64,000 nt of DNA from the NCBI GenBank assembly GCA_024655905.1, contig JANLFP010000004.1:145643-209642 (forward strand), given 5' to 3'. Origin of the DNA: Tepidanaerobacteraceae bacterium (GTDB taxonomy: Bacteria > Bacillota > Thermosediminibacteria > Thermosediminibacterales > Tepidanaerobacteraceae). The position numbers were made by a program, and so were the translations under genes. Below are positions 25,062 through 32,865 of this stretch, one piece after another (within the stretch, counting starts at the first letter, position 1; every line of letters starts with the position of its first letter). Under the pieces are notes generated by a model. That model saw only the letters and a list, made by a program, of their open reading frames with translations, was not told the origin of the DNA and searched no databases.

Positions 25062-25076
25062 CTCATCAATGATGAG
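25062..25076 (-). promoter_or_regulatory. Palindromic operator candidate CTCATC-N3-GATGAG (RidA-PLP-FAD unit)
   Basis: Same 6-bp arms and 3-nt centre as at 18703-18717. It ends 10 nt before the start codon and overlaps the AGGAGG ribosome site by two bases, so binding could block initiation of transcription or translation. Confidence 0.6.
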
Positions 25077-25212
25077 CTATATTGTTTATTAAAGTATTCT
25101 ACATTTTTATTGAATATCCTTCTCGTAAAAAAAATTTTTTTCGACATGCGTGATGCAAAACGCATCATCATCAGATGAATGAAAATATTTATCTATATTT
25201 TGGGATAGCTTT

Positions 25213-26346
25213 CTATGATGGAACATAAGATGTTTCTGTCATCTTGAGCCATTCTCTAATCATTTTATAAAAAATATCTAATAATGTTTTTTCACGTATG
25301 TCCTGCGCGGATATCAGATTGGTTTTATATACATATTTTCCGTTTATATAAATATAAATTTCACCTATGGATTGATTTTTAATTATCGGAGCAGAAACGC
25401 TATCCGGGACTGATATCTTTAGTTCTACAACCTCTTTTTCCGCAATAGGCAGAAAAACATCCTCAGCAGCCGCCAGCGGAGCTCTATCGAGCATTCCGTT
25501 CTTTACTTTAACCGTGGCGTACAGTTCGCTTTTTGTAACGACTTTCATATATTTAAAATGTGAAAACCCATAGTTTAATAAAGCATAAGAATCTCCAAAA
25601 TGATCTTTGCTGCCTAAAACTACTGATATCAATTGATAACCATTTTTCATAGCAGATGCGACAAGACATCTGCCTGCATTCCCAGTGTATCCGGTTTTAA
25701 TGCCAACTATTTCTGAGTTTTTCCATAAAAGCCTGTTGGTATTGTAAATATGCCTTGTATAGCTGCCATCATTTATAACTTTGTCTCTTGTTTTTACTAT
25801 TTCACGAAATACAGGGATCCTCCAAGCATATTTTGCAATAATCGCCAGATCCCTTGCTGTAGTATAGTGTCCCGGTTCATCAAGACCGTGGGGATTCATA
25901 AAATGTGTATTGAATGCCCCGATTTCTCTAGCTTTTAAATTCATTAAATATACAAAATTTTTTTCGCTGCCGCTAATATGTTCAGCAATTGCTATTGCAG
26001 CATCATTTCCAGATGGTAAAAGAAGCCCATAAAGCATATTCTCTAAAGACATTGCTTCCCCCACTCTAAGGTAAAATGATGAACCACCAATTGAGGAGGC
26101 TTTGCTGCTTACTTTGACTTTTGAACTGAGAACTCCTTTTTCAATAGCCACTATTGCCGTCATAATTTTGGTTGTACTGGCCATAGCCCTTCTTTCTTCA
26201 GAATTCTTTTCAATCAATATTCTTCCGGTAACAGGTTCGAGCAAAACATATGATTGTGCCTCTATATTTGGTATTGTGCTGGCTTTTGCATAGCAAGAAA
26301 ATAATGCAGTAAAAACAAGCCAAAAAATAAAGATTTTTTTAAGCAC
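25213..26346 (-). CDS. D-alanyl-D-alanine carboxypeptidase (PBP5/DacF family)
   Basis: Trims the terminal D-Ala of peptidoglycan stem peptides outside the membrane. A signal peptide covers the first 22 residues (KKIFIFWLVFTALFSCYA). The penicillin-binding motifs are SxxK in MASTTKIM, SGN in LPSGNDAA and KTG in IKTGYTG. Residues after about 290 form the C-terminal beta domain, ending in an amphipathic helix. The start is GTG with GGAGGG 7 nt upstream. The SD lies in an inverted repeat with 26407-26419. This is a second copy beside dacF at 39.4 kb. Confidence 0.94.
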   Translation of the reverse strand: MLKKIFIFWLVFTALFSCYAKASTIPNIEAQSYVLLEPVTGRILIEKNSEERRAMASTTKIMTAIVAIEKGVLSSKVKVSSKASSIGGSSFYLRVGEAMSLENMLYGLLLPSGNDAAIAIAEHISGSEKNFVYLMNLKAREIGAFNTHFMNPHGLDEPGHYTTARDLAIIAKYAWRIPVFREIVKTRDKVINDGSYTRHIYNTNRLLWKNSEIVGIKTGYTGNAGRCLVASAMKNGYQLISVVLGSKDHFGDSYALLNYGFSHFKYMKVVTKSELYATVKVKNGMLDRAPLAAAEDVFLPIAEKEVVELKISVPDSVSAPIIKNQSIGEIYIYINGKYVYKTNLISAQDIREKTLLDIFYKMIREWLKMTETSYVPS

Positions 26347-26350
26347 AAAA

Positions 26351-26419
26351 AATCCCTCCAGCTAAACTTATTCTTGGTTCATTATCTTAAATTCATTCAC
26401 AATAATAGTTGGAGGGATT
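26351..26419 (-). promoter_or_regulatory. Inverted repeat that can pair with the ribosome site of the carboxypeptidase gene
   Basis: A 13-base arm at 26407-26419 matches 26351-26363 in inverted orientation with one mismatch. On the minus strand the downstream arm contains the GGAGGG Shine-Dalgarno. It may act as an SD lid, or as a terminator of the gene ending at 26431 since six T follow. Confidence 0.5.
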
Positions 26420-26430
26420 ACCAATATTGT

Positions 26431-26835
26431 TTATTCATAGAAAATATTGCATCCGAATTCCTTTGCAATTTTTTCTGCTTCCTTCACGTCTTCCTCACTC
26501 CATATGGACCATCCCCCTTTTAATATGCCATTTACGTATATTTCAACCTTATCCTTTTTAAATATCATAAGTTTTTCATGTCTCTGCTTCATTTGAGCCA
26601 CCTGGCGCTTTACGGCCTCTTCAGGATCGATCTCTAGTACTTTCAAGGCAATGAATATGCAGGACAATGCATCTTCCAATTCCCTTTTTGCCTTATCCCG
26701 TTCATTTTTTAAAAGCGCTTTCAAAGATTCTGCAACTTCTTCATTTAAATGACTTACAGCTTCTTTTGGATCGGTTGTTTGATATTTCCGATTTTCCCAA
26801 ATTAACTCTACGGCTTTTCTCAGTTCCATCAGCAT
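26431..26835 (-). CDS. MazG-like nucleotide pyrophosphohydrolase domain protein
   Basis: About 134 residues. The helical MazG-type metal site is seen as HLNEEVAESLKALL followed by KRELEDALSCIFIAL (ExxE...ExxD). The last 35 residues (VNGILKGGWSIWSEEDV) form a separate small tail. MazG-like proteins hydrolyse NTPs or dNTPs. The start at 26835 (ATG, GGGAG upstream) and the ATG at 26829 are equally plausible. Neighbours are gerW and the carboxypeptidase; no functional link is visible. Confidence 0.8.
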   Translation of the reverse strand: MLMELRKAVELIWENRKYQTTDPKEAVSHLNEEVAESLKALLKNERDKAKRELEDALSCIFIALKVLEIDPEEAVKRQVAQMKQRHEKLMIFKKDKVEIYVNGILKGGWSIWSEEDVKEAEKIAKEFGCNIFYE

Positions 26836-26917
26836 CACCTCTCCCGAATTTTTCTATAATAATAGCATTATTTATTATAATAAACATTAAGCACCGTTTT
26901 TGCAATAAAAAATCAGG

Positions 26918-27334
26918 CTACCTCGCCTGAACAGTAATTGTTTCATTATTTTTTTTTAATACACTCTTCAATTGATCCAAAATTTGCGGTGCTATATCTA
27001 TAATTCTTTCAATCATCGCATTCTGAGTCACCGGTAAAAGCCTTATCTGGCCCTGACCTACAACCATGAACGCTACAGGCTGTACAGACACCCCCGCACC
27101 GCTACCTCCGCCGAAAGGATAACTTTGCTGACTGCCTTTGTCGTTATCTTGTGAAGTTTTTAAATTAAATTCTCCTCCCCCCGCGGCAAAACCAAAAGTG
27201 ACTTTTGATACAGGTATTATAACACTTCCATCTGGTGTTTCTACCGCATCTCCCACTATTGTATTCACATCTACCATTTCTTTTATACTTTCCATTGAGG
27301 TTTTTATTAAACTTTCAATGGGATGACCATCCAT
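26918..27334 (-). CDS. gerW: GerW/YtfJ family sporulation protein
   Basis: 138 residues. The family core IESLIKTSMESIKEMVDVNTIVGD starts the protein (split here: ESLIKTSMESIKEM, then VDVNTIVGD), followed by IIPVSKVTFGFAAGGGEF and a Gly/Ser-rich loop FGGGSGAGVSV. In Bacillus, GerW is needed for proper spore germination; the gene overlaps ytfI by 20 nt, as it is adjacent there too. Soluble, forespore or spore located by analogy. Confidence 0.92.
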   Translation of the reverse strand: MDGHPIESLIKTSMESIKEMVDVNTIVGDAVETPDGSVIIPVSKVTFGFAAGGGEFNLKTSQDNDKGSQQSYPFGGGSGAGVSVQPVAFMVVGQGQIRLLPVTQNAMIERIIDIAPQILDQLKSVLKKNNETITVQAR

Positions 27335-27995
27335 ACTCCTTCGCTCTCCTTAGTTTAATATTACTTCGCCGAGAGAACATCCAAATTGCAGAAAAAAATA
27401 AACCTGCAATAATAATATGAGCGATTCTCGCTTCAAATATACCTGTGAATAATATTTGAATTGATTTTGATCTCTTATAGTCCGTGATTACTTTTATTGA
27501 AGCAGAAGATTTTTTGAAATCAAGATAATATGACATCATGCTTAAAACAAAATATATGAAACCCCATATTCCACCGGCGATTATTCCAGAAATTGCAGGA
27601 TCTTCCATGCCAAATTTAATATCGATACGTATATTTATAAGCTTTACGGTTCTTAAAAATAGCTTGGCAGCGTATTTAAACCTTTTAATCTGTTGAAACA
27701 ATTCTTTTATAAAATTTGCTAACATAGCCAATCTTAGCTTTAAAGGCAAGACTACATTTTTTTTGTTTAGTTTATTTTTTGATAAATTCACTTCAAAAGC
27801 CACAAAAGGAATAAAATTTCTTATATAAAATATCATCTCTGGAATCTTAAAATTCATCTTTATTATTTTTAAATAAACAATAGAAATTTCAATATGTTCG
27901 TCTGAATCGTCCTTGTTAAACAATAAATAGAATTTAACAGGAGAAAAAATAAAAAGAGAAAAAATCAAGGCAAATAATATGTAAATCAATCGCAA
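27315..27995 (-). CDS. DUF2953 membrane protein (YtfI-like)
   Basis: 226 residues. One hydrophobic helix at the N-terminus (LIYILFALIFSLFIF) and two more near residues 145-160 and 190-210 frame a basic domain. Pairing with gerW and downstream of scpAB is the classical arrangement of this sporulation-related family. Biochemical role unknown. Confidence 0.82.
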   Translation of the reverse strand: MRLIYILFALIFSLFIFSPVKFYLLFNKDDSDEHIEISIVYLKIIKMNFKIPEMIFYIRNFIPFVAFEVNLSKNKLNKKNVVLPLKLRLAMLANFIKELFQQIKRFKYAAKLFLRTVKLINIRIDIKFGMEDPAISGIIAGGIWGFIYFVLSMMSYYLDFKKSSASIKVITDYKRSKSIQILFTGIFEARIAHIIIAGLFFSAIWMFSRRSNIKLRRAKEYGWSSH

Positions 27996-28047
27996 TCCCC
28001 TTCGACTTTTTCTCTTATTTTATGGAAAATGATGCAAAAAATACATG

Positions 28048-28551
28048 TTAACTTTTTTTAATGTCTTCGATGGATGTTAATCCAAAATATTCCATGCAAT
28101 AATCCGTCGCACCGTATAAAATAGGGCGTCCTGGCGTATCGCGACGACCGATTTCGCGAATTAGGTTTTTATCCTGAAGACTGCTTAAAGCTTTTTCAAC
28201 ATTGACGCCTCTTATGGCTTCAATTTCAGTTCTTGTTATAGGCTGTTTGAAAAGGATTATAGCAAGAGTTTCTAGTGCAGCCTTTGATAGCTGCGAATTT
28301 ATTTTCGGCTTAAAAATTTTTTCTATAAAACAAAAAATCTCCGGTTTCGTTGTGAGCCTTATACTGTTTCCTACACGCGATAACATAATACCTCTTGAAG
28401 GTGAAGCGTATTCTTCCTGCAGCTTTTGTATTGCGCACAAAAACTCCTCTTCCGATACTTCTAGATGCCTGCATAATTCTCCAATATTGAAAGGATCGCC
28501 CGATACAAATAATATTCCTTCTATCACTGCCATCAGCTTATTTTTTTCCAT
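28048..28551 (-). CDS. scpB: Segregation and condensation protein B
   Basis: 167 residues with two winged-helix domains (EGILFVSGDPFNIGEL at the start; GVNVEKALSSLQDKNLI in the second). Binds ScpA and SMC to form the condensin-like chromosome loader. Overlaps scpA by 19 nt. Confidence 0.95.
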   Translation of the reverse strand: MEKNKLMAVIEGILFVSGDPFNIGELCRHLEVSEEEFLCAIQKLQEEYASPSRGIMLSRVGNSIRLTTKPEIFCFIEKIFKPKINSQLSKAALETLAIILFKQPITRTEIEAIRGVNVEKALSSLQDKNLIREIGRRDTPGRPILYGATDYCMEYFGLTSIEDIKKS

Positions 28552-29294
28552 TTCGGGCCTCCTTTTCTTACAACCAAAATATCATCAAAAATATTTTTCT
28601 GGGCTGCAAATATCTTGTTCATTTTAATCAATTCCAATATTGCCAGGAACGTAACAATAAGCTCCATCTTAGAATAATTTTTATTAATCAATCTGCTGAA
28701 AAAAATTTTTGATTTTACTGCAACAATTTTATATATTTCTTTTATTCTTTTTGACAGGGGATATGGGTCTTTTGATAAGATCTGCGTGGTATTTTGTTGT
28801 TTCTTCTTTGACGTTAAATTTAAAAAAATCGATTTTATATAGTCTATATTTATATCAGATATTTTGAATGATTCTCCATTCCATAAATATGAAAGATCTT
28901 CAGGAGTCCTTTTGAATATTTTCCTCTGCTCTTCTTCGCGAGTTTTTAGAATTTCTGCTATATCCTTATATTTTTTATATTCCACCAGCATGTCAACCAG
29001 TTCTTTTCTCGGATCAATTTCGTCAACTCCAACCGCTAGTTCCATCTGCATCTGATTGTTTTTTGCCCCAGGAAGCAACATTTTGGATTTGATACTCAGT
29101 AAAGTAGCAGCCATTACCAAAAACTCACTGGCGAGGTCCAATTGATTTTCTTTCATTTCTTTCAGGCATTCCATATATTGATCAGTCAACCGAGCAATTG
29201 GAATATCATAAATATCAATTTGGTTTTTTTCTATAAGATGAAAAAGCAAATCAAAAGGACCTTCGAAAGCTGCCAATTTTATGTTCAGTGCCAT
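28533..29294 (-). CDS. scpA: Segregation and condensation protein A (kleisin)
   Basis: 253 residues. The kleisin N-terminus FEGPFDLLFHLIEKNQIDIYD is split here as FEGPFDLLFHLIEKN and QIDIYDIPIARLTDQY; the C-terminal winged helix follows the charged linker. It bridges SMC heads together with ScpB. Follows the site-2 protease gene by 22 nt. Confidence 0.95.
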   Translation of the reverse strand: MALNIKLAAFEGPFDLLFHLIEKNQIDIYDIPIARLTDQYMECLKEMKENQLDLASEFLVMAATLLSIKSKMLLPGAKNNQMQMELAVGVDEIDPRKELVDMLVEYKKYKDIAEILKTREEEQRKIFKRTPEDLSYLWNGESFKISDINIDYIKSIFLNLTSKKKQQNTTQILSKDPYPLSKRIKEIYKIVAVKSKIFFSRLINKNYSKMELIVTFLAILELIKMNKIFAAQKNIFDDILVVRKGGPKWKKIS

Positions 29295-29316
29295 AATCGC
29301 TCACCCGCAAATATGC

Positions 29317-29940
29317 TTAAAACCTAAGAAGTACTATATTTGCCAACGTATCCAATCCAGCATGGACGAAAGAGATTAAAGGATTAAGGATAACACTCAA
29401 AATTCCAAAGTACGCCAGAATAATGAGAATAAATGGACCATAGACTTCCAAATTCGAAAAGATATATGCCTCTCTCCCTGGCAGAATACTTATTATAATT
29501 TTGGAACCGTCGAGAGGAGGAATGGGTATGAGATTAAAAACAGCCAGAACAAGATTATAAATAAAAAGTACTTGTAAAAATGCTGAAAAGATTCCACTCG
29601 ATAATGAACCTGTCTTTATAAAAATCAGTGTGATAAAGGCCAGAAGCAGGTTGGAAAGAGGGCCAGCCAGCGATACGAGCAATATGCCCTTTCTTGGATT
29701 TGTATAATATGAAGGATTTATTTGAACCGGTTTTGCCCATCCAAAACGAAAAATCCAAAGCATCAATAACCCGACAGGATCAAGATGCGCCATTGGATTC
29801 AACGACAGCCGACCGGTCCATCTAGGCGTGGGATCTCCCAATGCATCCGACACTTTAGCATGAGCATATTCATGAAAAGTAATTGCCATTAATAATGCAG
29901 GAATCCTTAAAAGCATTTCCGCACCGAAAAGATTTGTCAT
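29317..29940 (-). CDS. Site-2 protease family (M50) integral membrane metalloprotease
   Basis: 207 residues, five to six membrane segments. The zinc-binding HEYAH (HExxH) is at residues about 23-27 and the third ligand region NPMAHLDPVG follows near residue 47. This short YwhC-like group is commonly found in front of scpA in Firmicutes. Substrate unknown; not SpoIVFB, which has CBS domains. Confidence 0.92.
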   Translation of the reverse strand: MTNLFGAEMLLRIPALLMAITFHEYAHAKVSDALGDPTPRWTGRLSLNPMAHLDPVGLLMLWIFRFGWAKPVQINPSYYTNPRKGILLVSLAGPLSNLLLAFITLIFIKTGSLSSGIFSAFLQVLFIYNLVLAVFNLIPIPPLDGSKIIISILPGREAYIFSNLEVYGPFILIILAYFGILSVILNPLISFVHAGLDTLANIVLLRF

Positions 29941-30004
29941 GAATTCTTCTTCCTTTCTTTTTCTGTATGATATCCCTATAGCATTATATCATTTAAGTCA
30001 AAAT

Positions 30005-30030
30005 GAAAAAAGTGCGCTTTTTATACGCAC
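30005..30030 (-). terminator. lysA terminator
   Basis: GTGCG with CGCAC (30026-30030 and 30012-30016 on the minus strand), loop of 9 nt, followed by six T, 8 nt after the lysA stop. Confidence 0.7.
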
Positions 30031-30037
30031 ATTAAAA

Positions 30038-31363
30038 TTAAGCAAAAGAAATGGATTTGTTACTTGCTTTAAATATTTCTTTTCTCAACAGGTCTTCATA
30101 GGTTTCTCTCTGGACCATCAAATCGGCGCATGAATTTTTTACAAATACCACAGCAGGCCTCGGGAGCATATTATAATTACTGGACATTGTAAAATGATAT
30201 GCTCCAGTGCAAAAAACAGCAAGGATATCTCCCGGTGAAACCCGTGGCAGCTCCACATCCCATACAAGCATATCGCCGGACTCGCAGCACTTACCTGCGA
30301 CTGAGACCCTCTCTTCTGGAGCTTTTCCTGCTTTATTTGCAATTATGGCACTGTACTTGGCTCCATATAATGCAGGTCTGATATTATCATTCATGCCTCC
30401 ATCAACGCTTATATATTTCCTTATACCCGGTATATTTTTAATTGAGCCTACAGTATAAAGTGTGGTCCCTGCCGCCCCCACTATAGCTCTTCCGGGTTCG
30501 ATCAAAATCTTAGGAATCTTTATGTTTAGTTTTTCACACCATGTTTTTACCGAATATACCAGAGTTCCCAAATAATCTTCGACAGAAAGGGGGTTATCAC
30601 TTTCAACATATTTAATGCCAAATCCGCCTCCAAAATCTATTTCTCTAATCTCAACGCCAAACTTTTCCCGTACATCACTGATGAATTTAAGCATTACTTC
30701 CGCCGTCATATTAAACGGTTCTCTTTCAAATATTTGAGATCCTATATGGCAGTGGAATCCCATGAGTTTGATGCCTTTCAAACTGAGAGCATGTTCTACC
30801 GCCATCACTGCATGGCCATTTTCAAGACCGAATCCGAATTTTGAATCTATCTGACCGGTTTTGATGTAATCATGCGTATGTGCCTCTATACCCGGTGTAA
30901 TCCTTAAAAGAATCTTTATCCTGTTGCGCCATTTCTTTGCAAGGTCTTTCAACATTTCCAGTTCGTAAAAGTTGTCTACTATAATTCTGGCCACACCATA
31001 CTCCACAGCCATTTTGAGTTCTTCATAGGATTTATTGTTGCCGTGGAAATAAATCCTGTTAGCTGGAAAACCTGCTCTGATGGCACAGTAGAGTTCACCG
31101 CCAGATACTACATCCAGACTGAGGCCTTCTTCTTCGATAATTTTGCACATGCCCATTGTCAGAAAGGCTTTGCCGGCATAGATTACTTCGCTGTCTCTGT
31201 GAAGTCGTTGCAATGTCTGTTTATATAAACGGCAGTTTTGCCTAATATATTCTTCGTCCATTAAATAAAGGGGTGTGCCAAATTCTTTTGCCAGGTCTAC
31301 TGTGTCGCAGCCACCAATCTCCAAATGATTTAATTCATTAATTCTCGCAGTGCCAAATAGCAT
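30038..31363 (-). CDS. lysA: Diaminopimelate decarboxylase
   Basis: Last step of lysine synthesis, meso-DAP to lysine, PLP-dependent (fold type III). The PLP lysine is in VIYAGKAFLT (near residue 64); HCHIGSQIFE binds the phosphate region and KCCESGDML carries the catalytic Cys of the C-terminal domain. 441 residues, normal. It is under the lysine riboswitch at 31606-31790, so lysine should shut it off. Confidence 0.97.
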   Translation of the reverse strand: MLFGTARINELNHLEIGGCDTVDLAKEFGTPLYLMDEEYIRQNCRLYKQTLQRLHRDSEVIYAGKAFLTMGMCKIIEEEGLSLDVVSGGELYCAIRAGFPANRIYFHGNNKSYEELKMAVEYGVARIIVDNFYELEMLKDLAKKWRNRIKILLRITPGIEAHTHDYIKTGQIDSKFGFGLENGHAVMAVEHALSLKGIKLMGFHCHIGSQIFEREPFNMTAEVMLKFISDVREKFGVEIREIDFGGGFGIKYVESDNPLSVEDYLGTLVYSVKTWCEKLNIKIPKILIEPGRAIVGAAGTTLYTVGSIKNIPGIRKYISVDGGMNDNIRPALYGAKYSAIIANKAGKAPEERVSVAGKCCESGDMLVWDVELPRVSPGDILAVFCTGAYHFTMSSNYNMLPRPAVVFVKNSCADLMVQRETYEDLLRKEIFKASNKSISFA

Positions 31364-31506
31364 TAATATTCTCCTTTCAATTAAAAATCTTTTTATTATT
31401 TAATTTCATACTCTACCAGCCATAGTTTTTTAATTGTTTAAATAAGATGTGTGAAGACCTAAATTAAGGAATATATTTGCCCTTCTGCATATTCAAAAAT
31501 AAAAAA

Positions 31507-31531
31507 GCAACCGCAGATATTTGCCGGTTGC
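31507..31531 (-). terminator. Riboswitch-linked terminator 2
   Basis: GCAACCG with CGGTTGC (7 bp) followed by TTTTTT on the minus strand. Its loop repeats the sequence of terminator 1, GGCAAATATCT. Confidence 0.8.
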
Positions 31532-31540
31532 AAACAAAAA

Positions 31541-31567
31541 GACAACCGTAGATATTTGCCGGTTGTC
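31541..31567 (-). terminator. Riboswitch-linked terminator 1
   Basis: GACAACCG with CGGTTGTC (8 bp) followed by TTTTTG on the minus strand. Its GGCAAATATC can alternatively pair with GGTATTTGCC (31590-31581), which would prevent hairpin formation. Confidence 0.8.
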
Positions 31568-31605
31568 ATAAACTTTTTAAGGCAAATACCTCCTCTCTTT
31601 CCCTA

Positions 31606-31790
31606 AACTGAAGTAGCGCTCCACCAAAAAAATCGGGATTTTTCTGGTGACAGTCTCATACCTATTCGATATGAGCCCAGCACAGTTTTCTGGAAAAAAC
31701 TGCACTTCGGCGGTGACCCCTTTTTCTATGCTTCATAGGCTTCCGGCCTTTGCAAAGATACTCTTGATGCACCGCGCCTCTACCTCAACT
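31606..31790 (-). ncRNA. Lysine riboswitch (L-box) aptamer
   Basis: The minus strand carries the L-box conserved blocks in order: GAGGTAGAGGCGC, AAGAGTA, GCCGAAG, GCTGGGC, GACTGTCACC, and GGAGCGCTAC. The P1 helix is visible: 31790-31780 pairs over 11 bp (with G-U pairs) with 31616-31606. Five helices radiate from the core. It is followed by two tandem terminators and then lysA, so lysine binding should favour termination. The promoter is at 31827-31855. Confidence 0.96.
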
Positions 31791-31826
31791 CTTTTCGAGA
31801 TGAGGTTCTTTATTAAATTTGTATAA

Positions 31827-31855
31827 ATATTACATGATATATTATGTTTTGTCAA
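31827..31855 (-). promoter_or_regulatory. Sigma-A promoter of the lysine riboswitch-lysA transcript
   Basis: TTGACA (31855-31850) and TAATAT (31832-31827) with a 17-nt spacer; the transcript start would be about 30 nt before the P1 helix. Confidence 0.85.
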
Positions 31856-31890
31856 GTATAATTTTTAATTAATAATAATTGTAAATTATT

Positions 31891-32865
31891 TCAAACGGCG
31901 ATCGATGAGGACCATTTTCCGCATTTATCTCCCCATCTCGCCATTATCTTGTCATCCCGGTATATTTGAATTATTTCACAGCAGTTCGCACAACCTTTGC
32001 ATTCAAAACTTTTTACCTTGTAATCTTTAAGCGCGACATTAAATCCATAGAAATTTGTCTTTTTGCTTTTGCTTTGCATTATATATCTCCTCGCCAGTAT
32101 GGCTGCTCCTATAGCACCCATTACATTATAGTGTTGTGGCACTGTAATACTCATGCCCAGTTCTTCTTCAAAAGCCTTTTTAATGCCTAAATTGGTAGCA
32201 ACGCCCCCCTGGAACAGCACCGGAGGTCTTATTTCCTTCCCCTTCGCTACATTAGACAGATAATTTCTAACCAAAGCCTGACACAAACCATAAATCACAT
32301 CTTCAATTTTATAACCCATCTGTTGTTTATGAATCATATCTGATTCTGCGAAAACTGCACATCGACCTGCTATCCTCGTAGGAACTGTAGAAGTAAGAGC
32401 CATTTTACCGAATTCTTCTATAGGAATTCCCAATCTTTGAGCTTGTCTATCCAGAAAGGAGCCTGTACCAGCTGCGCATACTGTATTCATTGCGAAATCT
32501 GCAACTATTTTATTTCTTATTAGAATAATTTTTGAATCCTGACCGCCTATTTCTAGGATGGTCTGTGTATCGGGGTATTCCTCAAGTGATGCCACGGCAT
32601 GTGTAGTTATTTCATTTTTAACTATGTCCGCTCCCACCAGAACCGACGCCAGTTGTCTCCCGCTTCCTGTAGTACCAACGGCTAATATTTCTATTGAGCT
32701 GTTAAATTCGTCATTCAATATTTTTAATCCTTTTACAATAACGTCAATGGGTTTTCCCGCGGTATTTAAGTATAATTTTTCTATAACATCATTTTCTTCA
32801 TTAATTAAAACAAGTTTTGTGCTTACTGAACCTACATCAATGCCCAATGAACATTTCATTTTCAT
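31891..32865 (-). CDS. Acyl-CoA dehydratase activase (BcrA/BadF/BzdA/HgdC family ATPase)
   Basis: 324 residues. The acetate/sugar-kinase-type ATP fold is visible: GIDVGSVSTKLVLI at the start, GTTGSGRQLA, ILEIGGQDSKII and the cluster-ligating region VCAAGTGSFLDRQA with CAVFAESDM; in HgdC the cysteines bind a 4Fe-4S cluster that donates an electron to a 2-hydroxyacyl-CoA dehydratase. The C-terminal 50 residues add four Cys (ECKGCANCC, GDKCGKW). No dehydratase is nearby; with the next two genes it forms the split form of the very large activase-like proteins of Clostridia. Overlaps the next gene by 29 nt. Confidence 0.9.
   Translation of the reverse strand: MKMKCSLGIDVGSVSTKLVLINEENDVIEKLYLNTAGKPIDVIVKGLKILNDEFNSSIEILAVGTTGSGRQLASVLVGADIVKNEITTHAVASLEEYPDTQTILEIGGQDSKIILIRNKIVADFAMNTVCAAGTGSFLDRQAQRLGIPIEEFGKMALTSTVPTRIAGRCAVFAESDMIHKQQMGYKIEDVIYGLCQALVRNYLSNVAKGKEIRPPVLFQGGVATNLGIKKAFEEELGMSITVPQHYNVMGAIGAAILARRYIMQSKSKKTNFYGFNVALKDYKVKSFECKGCANCCEIIQIYRDDKIMARWGDKCGKWSSSIAV

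Noticed and set aside
25140-25146. TTCGACA, an exact 0A-box match on the opposite strand, upstream of the 140-residue gene
   Set aside because: About 90 nt from the gene with no promoter nearby; a 7-mer of this composition is expected by chance in a 64-kb AT-rich window.
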